In this document: one piece after another, positions 45,928 to 54,750 of the stretch | Position numbering within the stretch: the stretch's first letter is position 1 | Layout of the letters: each line of letters opens with the position of its first letter | DNA from: Maricaulis sp034670125 | GTDB lineage: Bacteria; Pseudomonadota; Alphaproteobacteria; Caulobacterales; Maricaulaceae | Reading direction: 5' to 3' | Assembly (NCBI RefSeq): GCF_034670125.1 | Contig: NZ_JAXMOC010000004.1 | Span: 248,001-312,000, forward strand | Length of the DNA: 64,000 nt | Translations under genes and position numbers: made by a program | Notes under the pieces: generated by a model | Databases searched by the model: none | What the model saw: only the letters and a program-made list of their open reading frames with translations | Told to the model about the DNA's origin: nothing

Positions 45928-46719
45928 TCATGGTTCGTGCGGGCCGGACCCGAGTTGATCCAGCAACTCCCGGCTTTGCCGGTTGGCCGGGAAGAAGATT
46001 TCCAATCTCAGGTCGCGCAACGTAAGATCTTGGGCCGAGGATAATTCGGCTTCGGTCGTGAACAGCGTGAGGTCGCCCAGCGGCGTTGCGTATCGCAAAG
46101 TCAGGATGGGTTGATCTGTGGGCAGCTCAGCCGGCCTCGCTGCGTGAGGGGCCAGCCGCTCGGCGAGCGCGTCCAAATGGCTATCACCGCCCGCTTGGCG
46201 GGATTCAGAACGCAGCCGGTTGGTCATGACGGCCGCAACCTCCGGCCAATTCCGGATTGGCGCCCTCAGCGCCGGGTCGTCGACGAGCCGGTCGATCAGG
46301 CAGGTTCCGACTTGCCAGTCTCCACCCATCAGCAAGGCTCCGGTCGGGTTTGCATCAAGAACGCGCCACCGCGCGTCGAAAATCAGCGCCGGCGACGGCG
46401 CATGTGCATGCATCATCCGGGTCAGGGTCTGCCGGATCGGTTCGAGGTGTTCGGACTCAAGTGGGGTCCGTGCATAGACCGGCGCGAACCCGGCAGCGGC
46501 GAGGAGCGCATTCCTAGCCTCGAATGGCATGTCCAGGCACTCGGCAAGATTCTGCACCATAGTGCGACTGGGGCGGGCCCGCCCGCCCTCCAGAAAACTG
46601 ATATGGCGCGCGGAGACATTGGCCTCCAGTGCCAGCGCGAGTTGGCTGTAGCGGCGGCGCTGTCGCCAGTCGCGAAGACAGGAGCCGAACTGGGGACGGG
46701 AGCGCGTAGAGTCTGTCAT
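45928..46719 (-). CDS. XRE-family regulator with MmyB-type ligand domain
   Basis: A 263-residue regulator. Residues 10-70 are an XRE helix-turn-helix (GSCLRDWRQRRRYSQLALALEANVSARHISFLEGGRARPSRTMVQNLAECLD). The rest is the MmyB-like ligand-binding region, a PAS-like fold that binds fatty acids in relatives (APSPALIFDARWRVLDANPTGALLMGG). The ATG at 46719 is preferred over one at 46755, which has no clear RBS. It lies head-to-head with the small membrane protein at 46826, across about 106 bases, and may control it. Confidence 0.85.
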   Translation of the reverse strand: MTDSTRSRPQFGSCLRDWRQRRRYSQLALALEANVSARHISFLEGGRARPSRTMVQNLAECLDMPFEARNALLAAAGFAPVYARTPLESEHLEPIRQTLTRMMHAHAPSPALIFDARWRVLDANPTGALLMGGDWQVGTCLIDRLVDDPALRAPIRNWPEVAAVMTNRLRSESRQAGGDSHLDALAERLAPHAARPAELPTDQPILTLRYATPLGDLTLFTTEAELSSAQDLTLRDLRLEIFFPANRQSRELLDQLGSGPHEP

Positions 46720-46825
46720 TGCGCGATGGTCGCATAGTCTTGGCGGTGCGGCCATGACCTCGCAGGTAATTGCTCAACCTACCTTTTTGGCTGCAAATCC
46801 CTCGAAACCTGTTGAGGAGATTGCA

Positions 46826-47254
46826 ATGCTTCGATTCATTCTGCCCGCGTGGATCCTGATCGTTTTCGGCCTTGTTGTCGCGCTTGCGGCGTCTCCAATG
46901 GCCGATGCACCGCTGGAAATGATGGCGGACCTGATATTCTGGCCCCTCGATGGTGGGCCACTTGTCACGACACCGGCGGAGCGATTGCTGGCCGGGATCA
47001 GTGGAGGATTGATGACGGGCTGGGGGGTGACAGTGTTGACGGTGGGTCGTGGGGGGGAGCTGCCGTCGGCCCTGTTGAGAGGCGGGATCGCATGGTTTGC
47101 CATCGACTCGATTGCGTCGGTTATTGCTGGGGCGCCGCTGAACGTGGCTCTTAACATCGGCTTCCTGGCCTTGTTCGTATACGCCGGTTGGCCACGTAAG
47201 TCGGTTGCAGCGGTTACCACTGAAGCGGCCGGGCCGTTTCCGACTGGGCAGTAA
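46826..47254 (+). CDS. Small membrane protein of unknown function
   Basis: A 142-residue protein with four predicted hydrophobic helices: FILPAWILIVFGLVVALAASP, the glycine-rich LLAGISGGLMTGWGVTVLTV, ALLRGGIAWFAIDSIASVIAGAP and ALNIGFLALFVYAGWP. I recognise no family. The ATG at 46826 follows GAGGAG six bases away, which fixes the start. It is divergent from the XRE regulator gene. Confidence 0.7.
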   Translation: MLRFILPAWILIVFGLVVALAASPMADAPLEMMADLIFWPLDGGPLVTTPAERLLAGISGGLMTGWGVTVLTVGRGGELPSALLRGGIAWFAIDSIASVIAGAPLNVALNIGFLALFVYAGWPRKSVAAVTTEAAGPFPTGQ

Positions 47255-47277
47255 CCTGGCACGATTGGGTGTCGGCG

Positions 47278-47301
47278 CGGGCGGGCCCTTGAGCCCGCCC
47301 G
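47278..47301. terminator. GC-rich hairpin between convergent genes
   Basis: CGGGCGGGC pairs perfectly with GCCCGCCCG across a six-base CCTTGA loop. No T-tract follows on either strand, so the terminator role is tentative. Confidence 0.4.
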
Positions 47302-47318
47302 GTCCGCAAGTTCGGTGA

Positions 47319-47855
47319 TCAACCGTTCGGGATGATCACCCGGTCGACGATGTGGATCACACCGTTCGACGTGGCAATGTCGGCCTGGATGACCTGCGCA
47401 TTGCCAACCCGGACGCCGTCGGTCGCATCAATCACCACGGTCGAACCCGAAACAGTCTCGACAGCCAGGATCTGGCCGCTCAGCTGGTCTGCCGTGATGG
47501 CGCCGGAGACCACGTGATAGGTGAGCAGGTCGGTCAGCTCATGACGGTTTTCCGCCAACAAGAGGCGCTGGACTTCACCGTGTGGCAGCGCTTCGAAGGC
47601 GGCGTCAATCGGGGCAAAGACCGTGAACGGGCCGTCGCTCTTCAGCGTGTCGACGAGGCCGGCGGCCTGGACGGCGGCGACCAGCGTATTGAACTGGCCG
47701 GCGGCGACAGCGGTGTCGACAATGTCAGCCTGGGCCATGGCAGAGTGACCGCCGTGATGGTCCATCTTGGTTTTGACGACGGAGTGCGGGTCCGACGCGA
47801 GGGCCGGGGCGGAAATCAGGGCGGTCGACAGGGCGACCAGAGAGACGAGACGCAT
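47319..47855 (-). CDS. Fasciclin (FAS1) domain exported protein
   Basis: A 178-residue exported protein with a signal peptide (MRLVSLVALSTALISAPALA) and one FAS1 domain: DIVDTAVAAGQFNTLVAAVQAAGLVDTLKSDGPFTVFAPIDAAFEALP, then LLTYHVVSGAITADQL and the closing GVIHIVDRVIIPNG. FAS1 domains mediate adhesion or ligand binding; single-domain bacterial versions are secreted. It is a solo gene, convergent with the small membrane protein. Confidence 0.9.
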   Translation of the reverse strand: MRLVSLVALSTALISAPALASDPHSVVKTKMDHHGGHSAMAQADIVDTAVAAGQFNTLVAAVQAAGLVDTLKSDGPFTVFAPIDAAFEALPHGEVQRLLLAENRHELTDLLTYHVVSGAITADQLSGQILAVETVSGSTVVIDATDGVRVGNAQVIQADIATSNGVIHIVDRVIIPNG

Positions 47856-48076
47856 GTGTGCGCTCCCTTGTTGGCTGGATGTGTTCCGGCGGTGGCCGCC
47901 GCCGGTTCACTGGAGGGTCGTTTCATGCATGTGACAGCCAGAGGTACGCACACGGTTGCAGATTGGATCTCAACCTTGCGGGAGTTTAATTTTTGCGTGA
48001 ATTCAAAGATTCGGCTCGCATGCCAGCAGCCGACGCTTTTGCCGGCGTCATGTCGTGTCGAATAAGCGGTGCAATT

Positions 48077-48089
48077 GATTGTAACAATC
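48077..48089. promoter_or_regulatory. 13-bp palindrome upstream of cNMP-oxidoreductase
   Basis: GATTG-TAA-CAATC lies 51 bases before the start at 48140, flanked by AT-rich sequence. TTGAT-TGTA-ACAA within it matches half of an FNR/CRP-type site. Function unproven. Confidence 0.35.
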
Positions 48090-48139
48090 CGCCAGGTTTC
48101 GCGCCATGCTGGCTCAAATCAGTCGGATGGAATTTCATC

Positions 48140-49750
48140 ATGGAAAGCCTTGCAGCAAATCTGCGTGAGATGACGCGCACACCGCTTCATGACAGCCATG
48201 TCGAGGAGCTGCGCGCGCTCGGGCAGGAAGTCGTGTTCGAGGTTGGAGATATTGTCGCCGAGGCGGGCGACCCCATGGATCGTTTCCTGTACATTCTGTC
48301 CGGGCGGATCGAGGTGATCGACGCCTATACGCGTCAGTCTCACAAGGATATGTCGCTAGGGCCGACCCAGTTCGCCGGCGAAATCGCCTTCCTGAGCGGC
48401 GGGGCTAATCCCCTGACGCTGCGGGCCCGTGAAGCGACGCGCGTGATCGCGGTGCCCAGGCCCGCCATGCTGGACGCAATGGCGCGTATTCCGGAAATGT
48501 CCGACATCATCATCACCGTCTATGCGGCCCGTCGGCGGCGCCAGATCGAGGAGAGCGATACCTCCTTGAAGCTGATCGGTGTGGATGAGGACCGCAATAT
48601 TCGCCGCATCGCCGAATTCGCTTCGCGCAACAAGATACCGTTCAGTACCATGGCGCCGGGCTCTGAAGACGCGCTCATCGCGGCACAGGGATGCAATACG
48701 TGCGGCCGCCGGCCGGCGGTGATTTTCGGCAAGTCATCGGTAATCGAGGATGCGACCCCGGCCAAGGTCGCCCGCCTGTTGGGCCTGGCTCAGGATATCG
48801 CCGAAGACGAGGTCATCGATGTGCTGATCGTGGGTGGCGGGCCGGCTGGTGTTGCCGCTGCGGTCTATGCCGGAGCCGAAGGCCTGAACGCGGTTCTGAT
48901 CGAGGATCTCGCGGTTGGCGGTCAGGCGGGTACGTCCAGCCGTATCGAGAATTATATGGGTTTTCCGACCGGGATCTCAGGGGCTGATCTGGTCTGGCGC
49001 GGAGAGGTCCAGGCCCTGAAATTCGGTACCCGTATCGTGCGACCTCGACGCGCTGAGCGTCTGGAGCGACGCGACGACGGCACATTCTGTATCACCCTGG
49101 ACAATGATCAAACGCTGTGTGCCCGCGCCGTCATTGTGTCCACCGGGGTGCAGTATCGCCGTTTGCCGCTGGAGCGGCTCGAGGATTTCGAAGGGTGCGG
49201 GATTTATTACGCCGCGACCGAAATGGAGGCGCGCTATTGCAAGGGCATGGAGGTTGTCGTGGTGGGTGGCGGCAATTCCGCTGGCCAGGCGGCGATGTAT
49301 CTGTCGCGCTCGGCCAGGCACGTCCATGTCCTGGTCCGAGGTCCCTCGCTGGCGGCCTCGATGTCCGACTATCTTGTCTCCCGGCTCGAGGCGGACCCGC
49401 GCATCACCATTCACTATCGCTCGCAACTCAAGACATTGCATGGCGATGACAGTATGAGCCAGGCCGTTATCGACAAGGATGGCGCCGATTGGCGATTGGA
49501 CACGACTGCGGCCTTTATCATGGTCGGTGCCGGTCCCAATACCGATTGGCTGGCCGGCAATTGCCAGCTTGATGCGCGCGGTTTCGTCCTGACCGGCGTC
49601 GATGCGGGCGCACCATCGCCATACGAGACGTCCTGTTCCGGATTGTTCGCCGTGGGGGATGTCCGGGCCAATTCGGTCAAGCGTGTCGCTTCAGCCGTTG
49701 GTGAAGGTTCGGTCGTCATCTCGAAAGTGTGGGAGCACGTTCACCCCTAG
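48140..49750 (+). CDS. Cyclic-nucleotide-binding domain fused to thioredoxin-reductase-like FAD oxidoreductase
   Basis: A 536-residue protein with three parts. Residues 20-130 are a cNMP-binding (CRP-like) domain (VGDIVAEAGDPMDRFLYILSGRIEVID ... GEIAFLSGG). Residues 160-222 look like a degenerate thioredoxin/glutaredoxin-fold linker with C185-x2-C188 in GCNTCG. Residues 226-536 are a TrxR-type FAD/NAD(P) domain: FAD motif VLIVGGGPAGVAAAVYAG (D227 on), NADPH motif VVVGGGNSAG and C-terminal GLFAVGDVRANSVKRVASAVGEGSV. The CATC redox motif of TrxR is absent (YYAATEMEARYCKG). Upstream in-frame starts exist; 48140 is chosen for its ribosome site and the domain start. Confidence 0.82.
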   Translation: MESLAANLREMTRTPLHDSHVEELRALGQEVVFEVGDIVAEAGDPMDRFLYILSGRIEVIDAYTRQSHKDMSLGPTQFAGEIAFLSGGANPLTLRAREATRVIAVPRPAMLDAMARIPEMSDIIITVYAARRRRQIEESDTSLKLIGVDEDRNIRRIAEFASRNKIPFSTMAPGSEDALIAAQGCNTCGRRPAVIFGKSSVIEDATPAKVARLLGLAQDIAEDEVIDVLIVGGGPAGVAAAVYAGAEGLNAVLIEDLAVGGQAGTSSRIENYMGFPTGISGADLVWRGEVQALKFGTRIVRPRRAERLERRDDGTFCITLDNDQTLCARAVIVSTGVQYRRLPLERLEDFEGCGIYYAATEMEARYCKGMEVVVVGGGNSAGQAAMYLSRSARHVHVLVRGPSLAASMSDYLVSRLEADPRITIHYRSQLKTLHGDDSMSQAVIDKDGADWRLDTTAAFIMVGAGPNTDWLAGNCQLDARGFVLTGVDAGAPSPYETSCSGLFAVGDVRANSVKRVASAVGEGSVVISKVWEHVHP

Positions 49751-49788
49751 CCTTCATGCCCCTCGCGCCCCGGCGCTTCGCGGCTGGA

Positions 49789-52700
49789 TTATCCGGGCCG
49801 GTCCGACTTGCCGATGCCACCGCCGCCCGGGGTTGAAATCTCGACCTTGTCTCCCGCGTCCACAGTGACGCGAAACAGTCCGTCGAGCGGCTCGACCGAA
49901 CCATCGGCCCGGATCAGGCATTGCGTGCCCGATTGCGCCTCGCCGCCGCCATTCAGCCCGAACGGATGCTCGATCCGGCGGGAGGAGAGCAGGGCGACCT
50001 CCATCGGTTCCAGGAAGGTCAGGCGGCGCACCGAGCCGTCGCCGCCGCGCGCCTGACCGTCTCCGCCCGAGCCGGGACGGATACGATGATGCTCGACGCG
50101 GACCGGGAAGCGGCGTTCCAGCACTTCCGGGTCGGTCATGCGCGAATTGGTCATGTGGGTGTGGATCGCGTCGGTACCGGCAAAAGGTTTGCCGTCGGCA
50201 TCGAAGCCGGCACCGGAGCCGCCGCAAATGGTCTCGTAATACTGGTGCTGGTCATTGCCGAAGGTGAGATTGTTCATCGTGCCCTGGCTGGCCGCGAGCC
50301 GCCCGGTGGCGCCGAACAGCGCATCGACCACCAGCTGGCTGGTCTCGACATTGCCGGCGACCACGGCGGCGGGTGGTTTCGGGTTGAGCAGGCAGCCCTC
50401 GGGCAGGATGATCTCGATCGGCTTGAGACAGCCCTCATTGAGCGGGATGGCGTCGCCGACCAGGCAGCGGAAGACATAGAGGACCGCGGCGCGGGCGACC
50501 GAGGCCGGGGCGTTGAAATTGCTGGGCCGCTGGGGCGAGGTGCCGGTGAAGTCAACGACCGCCGAGCGAGCCTCGTGATCGACCCGGATGGCGACACGGA
50601 TCCGGGCGCCATCGTCCAGCTTCACCGTGTGGGTCCCGTCCGACAAAGCATCGATGACCCGGCGCACGGCGCGCTCGGCATTGTCCTGGACATGGCCCAT
50701 ATAGGCTTTGACGACGGCCAGGCCGTTGTCCGCGACCAGCCGGTGCAATTCGCCCGCCCCCTTGGCGCAGGCCGCCAGCTGGGCCTTCATGTCAGCGATG
50801 TTCTGGGACGGTTTGCGGGCCGGAAGCGGACCGGAGGTCAGCACGCCCATGACGATGTCGTCGAGGAAACGGCCCTTCTCCATCACCTTGATATTGCGAA
50901 ACTGTACGCCTTCCTCCTCGATCGAGGTCGAGAAAGGTGGCATCGAACCCGGCGCGATCCCGCCGACATCGGCGTGGTGGCCGCGCGCAGCGACATAGAA
51001 GATGCGTGTCCCGGTGTCGGGATCATGCACTGGCGTGACCAGCGTGATGTCGGGCAGGTGGGTGCCACCATCATAGGGCGCGTTGACCGCCACCGCGTCT
51101 CCGGGGCCGAGATCGGGATGCGCTTCCGCCGCCGATCGCACCGAAGCCGACATCGAGCCCAGATGGACCGGCATGTGCGGGGCATTGGCGACCAGTCCGC
51201 CGTTTGCGTCAAAGACCGCGCAGGAAAAATCGAGTCGTTCCTTGATGTTGACCGAATGGGCCGTGCGTTCCAGCGCCACGCCCATCTGCTCGGCAACCGA
51301 CATGAAGCGCTTGTTGAACAGTTCCAGCCGGATCGGGTCGAGCCCGGTGTCGCCGTCGGCCTCGGCCATCCCTGCAGCGCGCTGCAGGGACAATGTGCCA
51401 TCCACCAGCCGGGTCGCCGTCCATCCGGCATCGACGACGATGGTCGCATTGGGATCCATGATCAGTGTCGGCCCGGCCGCCTCGCTGCCGACGCCCATCG
51501 CATCCAGCATGTGGACCGGCACGTCCTGCCAGTCGCCGCCATCATAGAGGCGGGCCCTGGCAGCGGTCGCCGGGGTGTCGCCGGAGGCCTGCGGCATGTC
51601 GATGGTCCAGTCGCCGGAGCCTGGCGGTGCGCATTTCGCCTCTGCCGTCACCGACTCGATGACCATCCCGCCCTCCGGGACAAAGCCGAACAGGCGCTCG
51701 TGGGCAACGATGAAAGCCGAGGTCATGGTCGCAGCGGGCGCCTCGGTGACCGGGATAGAGGTGTCCGACCCGGCCACTTTCAGGCGCCATTCGCGCGTCA
51801 CCCGGACGCCGTCGCCCGGCAGGCCCTGCGCGGCGAGCGCCTCGCGGGCCTCGTCGGACAGGCGTTCGGCGATGGCACTGGCCGTATCGAACGCCTCGGT
51901 GAAATCGGCCTCGACGGCGGCCATGCGGGTCTCGCGGATATCGGCCAGACCGATGCCCAGCGCCGAGAGCAGACCGCCATAGGGATGGATCAGCACGGTC
52001 TTCATGCCCAGCGCATCGGCGACCCGACAGGCATGCTGGGCTCCGGCGCCACCAAAGGCGGCGAGCGCGTAGCCGGACGGATTGACGCCCTGGCCAATGG
52101 AGATTTGCTTGATGGCTTGGGCCATGCTCTCCACGGCAACCGCGAGGAAGCCCTCGGCGGCGGCTTCCGGACTGTCCAGCCCCATTGCGTCGGCCAGCGC
52201 TCCGAGCGCGGCGCGTGAGGCCGCGACATCAAGCGGCTGGTCGGAGGTGGGGCCGAAGACGTGCGGGAACCAGTCCGGCTGGACCCGGCCGAGCACGATA
52301 TTGGCGTCGGTGACGGCGGCCGGTCCGCCGCGACCATAGCCGGCGGGACCGGGCATGGCGCCGGCACTCTCCGGTCCGACCCGGGCCCGTTCGCCGTCAA
52401 AGGTGAGGATGGAACCGCCACCGGCAGCGACCGTGTGGACGGCCATCATCGGCGCGCGCAGACGATGCCCGGCGACCAGCGTCTCCTGGACCCGGTCATA
52501 GGTGTCGCCATCATAGCGGGAGACATCAGTCGAGGTGCCGCCCATGTCGAAGCCGATGACCTTCCCGTGGCCTGCCTGTTTCGCCGTTTTGGCCATGCCG
52601 ACCACGCCGCCGGCGGGGCCGGAGAGGACCGCGTCCCGGGCATGGAAGGCGCCGGCCGGCGCGAGGCCGCCCGAGGACTGCATGAAAAAGAGTGGCGTCC

Positions 52701-53379
52701 CGTCCAGGCCGCGATCGACGCGGTCGACATAATCGCGCAGGACGGGTGTCAGATAAGCGTCGAGCACGGTGGTCGAGGCGCGCGGGCCGATCTTGACCAG
52801 CGGCGAGGCGATCGAAGAGCGGATCACCGTGGTAAATCCGGCTTCGCGGGCGAGCGCCTCCAGCCGCGCTTCGTGTGTGACATTACCGTAGGCATGCATG
52901 AGTGCGATGGCGACCGTGGTCAGCCCGTCGGCTTTGGCAGCCGCGAAGGCGGTACGAGCGGCATCCTCGTCCAGCGGCTCAAGGACGACACCGTCGGCGT
53001 CCAGGCGTTCATCAATCTCGGCGACCCGGTCATAGAGCGGGCGCGGGCGGGTGAGGTCGAGGGCGAATATGTCCGGACGGGTCTGGTCGCCGATGACCAG
53101 CAGGTCAGCGAAACCGCGGGTGACGAGGAAGAGGGTGCGTGCGCCCTTGCGTTCCAAGAGGGCATTGGTGGCGACCGTCGTACCCATCTTGACCGCACTC
53201 ACCGGCGCGCTCGCCGAAAGGCGCTTGACGCCTTCGGTGGCCGCGTCGGGATAGTCCGGGCTTTCGGAGAGGAGTTTGAGCGCATGCAGGCGGCCGTCCG
53301 GCGCCCGTCCGATCACATCGGTGAAGGTGCCGCCCCGGTCGATCCAGAATTCCCAGGCTTCGCGTGTGCGCTCGCTCAT
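49789..53379 (-). CDS. Fused 5-oxoprolinase/hydantoinase (HyuA-HyuB type)
   Basis: A 1196-residue single chain with both halves of an ATP-dependent oxoprolinase. Residues 1-~690 are the HyuA part (FWIDRGGTFTDVIGRAPDG; KMGTTVATNALLERKGARTLFLVTRGFADLL; VIGFDMGGTSTDVSRYDG). Residues ~690-1190 are the HyuB part (LDPIRLELFNKRFMSVAEQMGVALERTAHSVNIKERLDFSCAVFDANG; PPAAVVAGNVETSQ; ISTPGGGGIG). It opens 5-oxoproline to glutamate or hydrolyses hydantoins using ATP. Many bacteria split the two halves; the fused form resembles the eukaryotic enzyme. The start at 53379 matches the family. It ends 38 bases from the TrxR-like gene's stop. Confidence 0.92.
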   Translation of the reverse strand: MSERTREAWEFWIDRGGTFTDVIGRAPDGRLHALKLLSESPDYPDAATEGVKRLSASAPVSAVKMGTTVATNALLERKGARTLFLVTRGFADLLVIGDQTRPDIFALDLTRPRPLYDRVAEIDERLDADGVVLEPLDEDAARTAFAAAKADGLTTVAIALMHAYGNVTHEARLEALAREAGFTTVIRSSIASPLVKIGPRASTTVLDAYLTPVLRDYVDRVDRGLDGTPLFFMQSSGGLAPAGAFHARDAVLSGPAGGVVGMAKTAKQAGHGKVIGFDMGGTSTDVSRYDGDTYDRVQETLVAGHRLRAPMMAVHTVAAGGGSILTFDGERARVGPESAGAMPGPAGYGRGGPAAVTDANIVLGRVQPDWFPHVFGPTSDQPLDVAASRAALGALADAMGLDSPEAAAEGFLAVAVESMAQAIKQISIGQGVNPSGYALAAFGGAGAQHACRVADALGMKTVLIHPYGGLLSALGIGLADIRETRMAAVEADFTEAFDTASAIAERLSDEAREALAAQGLPGDGVRVTREWRLKVAGSDTSIPVTEAPAATMTSAFIVAHERLFGFVPEGGMVIESVTAEAKCAPPGSGDWTIDMPQASGDTPATAARARLYDGGDWQDVPVHMLDAMGVGSEAAGPTLIMDPNATIVVDAGWTATRLVDGTLSLQRAAGMAEADGDTGLDPIRLELFNKRFMSVAEQMGVALERTAHSVNIKERLDFSCAVFDANGGLVANAPHMPVHLGSMSASVRSAAEAHPDLGPGDAVAVNAPYDGGTHLPDITLVTPVHDPDTGTRIFYVAARGHHADVGGIAPGSMPPFSTSIEEEGVQFRNIKVMEKGRFLDDIVMGVLTSGPLPARKPSQNIADMKAQLAACAKGAGELHRLVADNGLAVVKAYMGHVQDNAERAVRRVIDALSDGTHTVKLDDGARIRVAIRVDHEARSAVVDFTGTSPQRPSNFNAPASVARAAVLYVFRCLVGDAIPLNEGCLKPIEIILPEGCLLNPKPPAAVVAGNVETSQLVVDALFGATGRLAASQGTMNNLTFGNDQHQYYETICGGSGAGFDADGKPFAGTDAIHTHMTNSRMTDPEVLERRFPVRVEHHRIRPGSGGDGQARGGDGSVRRLTFLEPMEVALLSSRRIEHPFGLNGGGEAQSGTQCLIRADGSVEPLDGLFRVTVDAGDKVEISTPGGGGIGKSDRPG

Positions 53380-53532
53380 GTCCGTGACCCCGAAATTTCG
53401 TCGTTGCGGAGGTTAAGCATGGCATGGCGGGGTGCAACCGGATTAAGCTGACAGCGAACTGTTCAAGACCGGCCCGACCCACTCGCGCATTGGCTGCGTG
53501 CTTCCTACATGGGCGACCGGAGGGTGACGCGC

Positions 53533-54234
53533 ATGGGCTTCTGGCGAAATCTGGCCGACCGCATCAGTGGTCGCGATTGCTTCCTGGAATGCGAGGGCTG
53601 CGATGATCGCGCCGCCGCGCACAAGGTCAATGATGCCGATTTCGCCATGGCGCTGATCGGGCTGGGCGCCAAGATGGCCAAGGCCGACGGGGTTGTGTCA
53701 CGCAGTGAGATCCGGGCGTTCTACGAAGTGTTCAGGCCGCCACCGGAAGGCCGCGACGCGCTGGACCGGGCGTTCGAGCTGGCCATGCAGACAACGCTCG
53801 GTTTTGACGGCTATGCCCGCCGGCTCGCCCGCCGTTTCCGTTGTTATCCGGCCATCCTGGAGGACGTGCTCGACGGCCTTTTCCATGTCGCCAAGGCTGA
53901 CGGGACGATCACGCCGGACGAGATGGGTTATCTCCAGCGGGTATCCGACATTTTCGGGTTCTCCGAAACCGAGTTCCGCCGCATCCTCGCCGGTCATGTC
54001 GAGCCCGATGACAAGGACCCGTATGTGATTTTGGGGATCGAGGCGGGAATCTCCGATCTCGACCTGCGCAAGGCCTATCGCCGGATTGCCTCGCAGAATC
54101 ACCCGGACCGGTTGATCGCGCGCGGCGCGCCGCTCGAAATCCAGCGGCTGGCGGATGAAAAAATGGCAGCGATCAACGCGGCTTACGGTGAAATCCTGTC
54201 ACAACGCGGTTTGGTCGCACCTCTGGCCAATTGA
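53533..54234 (+). CDS. TerB-J domain protein (DjlA-like, no membrane anchor)
   Basis: A 233-residue protein. A TerB-like helical domain (residues 40-150; KVNDADFAMALIGLGAKMAKADGVVSRSEIRAFYEVF, FHVAKADGTITPDEMGYLQ) is followed by a C-terminal J domain (residues 165-230) with the HPD motif in SQNHPDRL. The order is that of DjlA, but the N-terminal membrane helix of DjlA is missing and replaced by a short cysteine-containing region (CFLECEGCDD). It would stimulate a DnaK ATPase. The ATG at 53533 follows GGAGGG at 53519-53524. Confidence 0.88.
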   Translation: MGFWRNLADRISGRDCFLECEGCDDRAAAHKVNDADFAMALIGLGAKMAKADGVVSRSEIRAFYEVFRPPPEGRDALDRAFELAMQTTLGFDGYARRLARRFRCYPAILEDVLDGLFHVAKADGTITPDEMGYLQRVSDIFGFSETEFRRILAGHVEPDDKDPYVILGIEAGISDLDLRKAYRRIASQNHPDRLIARGAPLEIQRLADEKMAAINAAYGEILSQRGLVAPLAN

Positions 54235-54292
54235 CCTTTGAGGCCATGATGCCAACATGTAGGTCAGCGGGGGCGAACACGGAAAGAGGTTC

Positions 54293-54619
54293 ATGACGGA
54301 CACTCGAAACATATTCGCAGCAGGTTTTTCCGGACGCGCCAGCCGGGTGGTCCGCGATATTCTCGCGGCCCTCATCGCGCTGGCCGTGGTCGGACTTGTG
54401 ATCTTCCTCGCCGCCATGCTGACAGCTGCCTTCCTGGTTGTGGCCGGGATCGCTGTCCTCGCCGCCGCCGGTTTCTGGGTCTGGCGCAAGCTGCGCGGTG
54501 GACGGGTAGCCGGCACCGGGGCGAGGTCGCAGGACCGGCCGTCCGGACCGGAAATCCTGGTTGCCACGCGCGGCCCCGAAGGTTGGACCGTGGACGGGGT
54601 TGGCCCGACCTCACGCTGA
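54293..54619 (+). CDS. Small membrane protein of unknown function
   Basis: A 108-residue protein with a leader (MTDTRNIFAAGFSGRASRVVRD), two closely spaced TM helices (about residues 25-65, ILAALIALAVVGLVIFLAAMLTAAFLVVAGIAVLAAAGFWVW) and a positively charged, disordered C-terminus. No family recognised. AGAGG precedes the ATG. It follows the TerB-J gene by 58 bases and may be in the same operon. Confidence 0.6.
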   Translation: MTDTRNIFAAGFSGRASRVVRDILAALIALAVVGLVIFLAAMLTAAFLVVAGIAVLAAAGFWVWRKLRGGRVAGTGARSQDRPSGPEILVATRGPEGWTVDGVGPTSR

Positions 54620-54641
54620 TCGGGCGTGACGGACCACCCGA

Positions 54642-54679
54642 AGCCGTCACCCACAAGCCCTAAAGCAGTCACCCACAAG
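54642..54679. promoter_or_regulatory. Tandem 16-bp direct repeat upstream of the esterase gene
   Basis: AGCCGTCACCCACAAG (54642-54657) and AGCAGTCACCCACAAG (54664-54679) differ at one base and are spaced 22 bases, two helical turns, 72 bases before the start codon. This is the layout of a regulator binding twice on one face of the helix. Confidence 0.5.
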
Positions 54680-54750
54680 AATGTGATTGGGATGACGCGG
54701 ACCTGCCGCTAGGGTCGGTCCATGTTCAATCCGACCCGAATTCCTGCCCT

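Noticed and set aside
49921..52218. 765-codon plus-strand frame
   Set aside because: It is antisense to the oxoprolinase gene, which has clear family motifs; GC-rich codon bias keeps the opposite strand open.
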